A DNA stretch of 25,948 bases from JAKBCQ01 sp021807585 (GTDB taxonomy: Bacteria; Planctomycetota; Planctomycetia; Isosphaerales; Isosphaeraceae): positions 1 through 25,948 of the forward strand of contig DAHWFG010000250.1 in the NCBI GenBank assembly GCA_027325115.1, in the 5' to 3' direction. A model generated the notes under the pieces. That model was not told the origin of the DNA and ran no database searches. It saw nothing but the letters and a program-made list of their open reading frames with translations. Each line of letters begins with the position of its first letter. Positions within the stretch are counted from its first letter, which is position 1. The position numbers and the translations under genes are program-made. Below are positions 23,269-25,948 of the stretch, piece by piece.

Positions 23269-25830
23269 TTAATGCCTGAGCAAGAATTCTTTGCTGTTGA
23301 TGATCGCCCACGCGACGTCCTCCCACGCGCGGCGGCGCGACGATTCTCCCCGCGATTCGACGTAAGCTTTCACTCCGGCTCGCTCGCGGTCGGTCGGGAA
23401 CCGCGCCAACGACGCGAGATAAAGTTCGTCGACGATCGCTCCCGAATCGCCCGCTTTGCCGATCAGCCGACCGATCCGGTTCGATTCGGCTTCAAGCATC
23501 GCGCGGATCGACTTGCCGTTGATCAACTGAAAAGCCTGCGCCAGCGTCGTCGATTCCGATCGCTCGCACTCGCACGTCAGCAATCGATCGGGCTTGCCGA
23601 ACGTTCGCAGGAACGGGTCGTTCCAATCGACCCCGGGGAACTGCACGGCGCGGATCGAACGGGGGGCGCCCGAAAGATCGTGCGGCCGGTCCAAAAACGA
23701 TGCGACCGAATCGAGCAGAACCTCGGCGGGAAGCAACTTCACCTGCGCCCGCGCGAAATTCGCCTCGTCCCCCTCGTTCGTCGGCTCGGGTCGAGAATCA
23801 AGCTGATAAACACGCGATTTCATGATTGTCGCGACGAGCGGTCGAAGCCTCATCCCGTCGTGTTTCAGCGATTCGGCGAGCGCATCGAGCAGCTCGGGGT
23901 TTGAAGGAGGATTTGAATCGCGAAAGTCGTCGACGGGATCGACGATCCCTCGACCGAGCAGATGAAACCAAACGCGATTCGCCATGTTCCTCGCAAATTG
24001 TGGATCGTCGACCGTCAGCCGCCGCGCCAACTCGATCCGCGCGTCGGGCGCCGAATCGTCATTTTGCGATATGTATGCGCCTTCTGTTTTGGACGCGTCC
24101 GCCTTGATCGCCGCGATCGATTCCCCCGGAAGCTTGGGTTCGAGCATCGCCCCCGAACTCGGCTGAAGCATCCGCGCGGCGCCCTCGAGATAAACGATCT
24201 CGTCGCCGTTGATCTCGTGTTTGTCGAGATCGTCTTTGCGTATGTTGTTGACATCTTTGCGCTTAACCGCGGCGAAATACGCCGCGAGGCCGTAATAATC
24301 GTTTTGCGTCCAGATATCAAACGGGTGATTGTGGCAGCGGGCGCATTGGAGACGGTAGCCGAGGAAAACCTGGCCCACGGTTTCGGCCGCGGTCGTCGGA
24401 TCGCGATTGGTGCGATAAAAATTCGCCGCGGGATCGCGCCACGTCGATCCCTTGGCGGTGATGATCGACCGAGCGAAGACGTCGAGAGGAACGCCGGAAT
24501 CGATCTGATCGCGAAGCCAGCGCTCGAAGATCCAGACCCCCTTCTTCCCCATCGTCTTCTCTTCATTGCGTAAAAGATCGGCCCACTTCAGCGCCCAGAA
24601 ATCGGCGAACTCGGCGCGACGAATCAAACGATCGATCAGCTTGGATCGCTTGTCGCGATCGTGATCGGTCAAAAACGCCCGCGCCTCTTCAGGGGAAGGG
24701 AGGGCGCCGATCGCGTCAAGATACGCGCGGCGGAGGAAAACCGAGTCGGTCGCAAGCTGAGACGGAGCCATGCGCAACGATTTCAATTTCTTGAAAACAA
24801 GCTCATCAATAAAATTGACCACGGGAGGGTTCGGCCACGAGAAATTCGGCCGATCCGCCAGAAACGCGAGCCGCGAAACGCCTCGACCCTGCAGATAACG
24901 GACCGCGATCGTCGTCTCGCCGGGTCCGCGCGTCTCGACCAATCCCGCGGCGGAGACCGAAACTTTGGTCGGGTCGGCGACGTCGTACGAAGCCTCGGCC
25001 GTGACGTCGCGCGCATTCCCGTTATCAAATTCGGCGATCACGATCAGTTGTTGCTTCAAATATTTTGGCGCGACGATCCGTTGAGAAGGATAAACGTTCA
25101 AGCGTTTCACTTTGGGCGCCGTGGCCGAATCGTCGCCGGCGCCCGAAGCGATCCAAGCGATCACGTTCTTCGCCTGCGGCGAATCGACCCCGAACCGTCG
25201 ACCCCCCTCGTGCGGCAAAAGACCCGTCGGCTTAAGAACCATCAGGCTTTGATTCGGATGCGTGGAATTGACCCGCCTGCCCGCTGCGTCGCGGGTAAGA
25301 CTACGCAAGTCGAACGCGGGATCGTCCCCCCTCAGGCTGAGCCGAAAACCCCCCTTGCCGTTCAAATTGCCGTGGCACGTCCCCATATTACAGCCCGATT
25401 TCGACAGAAGCGCCGCGACGTCGAGCCGAAAACTCGCGGGCCTCGGCTTGGAAGACCCCTCGACCCGCACCGGAATCCGAACCGACCGATCCCCGACCCG
25501 CGCGACGATCGTCGTTTCACCATCCGCCAAAGGAGTTACAACGCCGTCCGAAGAGACCGCGACGATCGGCTTCGAAGATTCCTGTTGAAACTTCGCCGCC
25601 GAGGTGATGTCGCACGCCGAGCCGTCGGCGAACGTCTCGCAAACAATAACCTGGGCGCGGTCCGACCGATCAACCAAAACGACGCGGGATGGAGTCGACG
25701 TAAGAATCGATCCCGACGCATCTTGAGCTCGAAGCGAAGCCGGAGCGAACCGCGCGAACCAGACCGAACAAACGATAACGACCACTAAACGTTTGGATGA
25801 GAGCATCATCGGTTTTGGACGCCGTTTCAT
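23269..25830 (-). CDS. DUF1549/DUF1553 domain protein with bacterial Ig-like repeats
   Basis: This 853-residue protein has an N-terminal signal ('LVVVIVCSVWFARFAPASLR' core, cleavage near residue 36). Parts: a Big_2-like segment (about 45-125); a cytochrome-like segment with Cys147 and Cys152-His153 ('SGCNMGTCHGN'); a second Ig-like segment (about 245-315); DUF1549 (about 335-535) containing a classic CxxCH ('LQCARCHNHPFDIW'); and DUF1553 (about 600-830). A covalently bound heme at CARCH is possible but the motif may bind metal otherwise. It is the first gene of the operon with the DUF1501 gene, the usual planctomycete pairing. A promoter is visible at 25899-25927. Such pairs are thought to act on polymers outside the cytoplasm, without firm evidence. 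Confidence 0.93.
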   Translation of the reverse strand: MKRRPKPMMLSSKRLVVVIVCSVWFARFAPASLRAQDASGSILTSTPSRVVLVDRSDRAQVIVCETFADGSACDITSAAKFQQESSKPIVAVSSDGVVTPLADGETTIVARVGDRSVRIPVRVEGSSKPRPASFRLDVAALLSKSGCNMGTCHGNLNGKGGFRLSLRGDDPAFDLRSLTRDAAGRRVNSTHPNQSLMVLKPTGLLPHEGGRRFGVDSPQAKNVIAWIASGAGDDSATAPKVKRLNVYPSQRIVAPKYLKQQLIVIAEFDNGNARDVTAEASYDVADPTKVSVSAAGLVETRGPGETTIAVRYLQGRGVSRLAFLADRPNFSWPNPPVVNFIDELVFKKLKSLRMAPSQLATDSVFLRRAYLDAIGALPSPEEARAFLTDHDRDKRSKLIDRLIRRAEFADFWALKWADLLRNEEKTMGKKGVWIFERWLRDQIDSGVPLDVFARSIITAKGSTWRDPAANFYRTNRDPTTAAETVGQVFLGYRLQCARCHNHPFDIWTQNDYYGLAAYFAAVKRKDVNNIRKDDLDKHEINGDEIVYLEGAARMLQPSSGAMLEPKLPGESIAAIKADASKTEGAYISQNDDSAPDARIELARRLTVDDPQFARNMANRVWFHLLGRGIVDPVDDFRDSNPPSNPELLDALAESLKHDGMRLRPLVATIMKSRVYQLDSRPEPTNEGDEANFARAQVKLLPAEVLLDSVASFLDRPHDLSGAPRSIRAVQFPGVDWNDPFLRTFGKPDRLLTCECERSESTTLAQAFQLINGKSIRAMLEAESNRIGRLIGKAGDSGAIVDELYLASLARFPTDRERAGVKAYVESRGESSRRRAWEDVAWAIINSKEFLLRH

Positions 25831-25898
25831 GTGATCGGCCCCACGCGGCGGGAGGGAGCCGCGGCGCGTTCTTCGCGGTCGCGGTTTGCGTAAAATGT

Positions 25899-25927
25899 AT
25901 GTTAAACCCGGGAGCGGACCGAGTCAA
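25899..25927 (-). promoter_or_regulatory. Promoter of the DUF1549/DUF1553-DUF1501 operon
   Basis: On the minus strand, TTGACT (25922-25927), a 17-bp spacer and TAACAT (25899-25904), with a leader of about 60 nt before the ATG at 25830. -35 matches 5 of 6 and -10 matches 4 of 6 bases of the sigma70 consensus. Confidence 0.55.
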
Positions 25928-25948
25928 TCGCGCGAGCTCGGCGCGGCT

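Noticed and set aside
1..25948. CRISPR arrays, insertion sequences, tRNA or rRNA genes
   Set aside because: I saw no regularly spaced repeats, no transposase-like frame and no tRNA or rRNA signatures apart from the tmRNA.

Overview
The window is GC-rich DNA that most likely comes from a member of the Planctomycetota. The grounds are the pairing of a DUF1549/DUF1553 protein with a Tat-signal DUF1501 protein, a Tat-signal Gfo/Idh/MocA oxidoreductase, a zinc-ribbon/transmembrane/trypsin-like protease with a DUF1349-like tail, and a run of GspF-family proteins. I cannot place it below phylum. The hexamer CGATCG is strikingly frequent throughout, in genes and in gaps.

Layout. Positions 1-3200 hold a minus-strand operon of three consecutive GspF/PilC-like membrane proteins, the last cut by the window edge, driven from an AT-rich promoter. 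Next on the minus strand are an APC-type amino-acid permease and a membrane protein with a long coiled coil. Divergent from these on the plus strand are an isochorismatase-like hydrolase, an overlapping HD-domain/HAD phosphatase pair, and a secreted TPR protein. A 1.2-kb stretch with several hairpins and no convincing gene follows (10642-11826), then an ECF sigma factor with a clear intrinsic terminator. On the minus strand are the Gfo/Idh/MocA protein and the membrane-anchored protease. At 16885-17249 lies ssrA (tmRNA), with a strong terminator and a readable tag (AESHTTLRLAA).

Downstream of ssrA, on the plus strand, are two paralogous zinc-ribbon membrane proteins separated by 0.6 kb. The second sits 2 bp upstream of a cysteine-rich radical SAM enzyme of the COG1964 type, the family that contains the archaeal tetraether lipid synthase Tes. 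That gene is followed by an Lgt-like membrane protein. This zinc-ribbon/radical SAM/Lgt-like cluster is the best candidate in the window for an undescribed system, possibly lipid modification. It converges on the minus-strand DUF1549/DUF1553-DUF1501 operon, which has its own promoter at the right edge.

Limits: all family calls are made by eye from motifs and architecture. Starts were chosen from Shine-Dalgarno-like sequences and motif spacing, and several differ from the longest possible open frame. Promoters are matches to sigma70-type consensus only.
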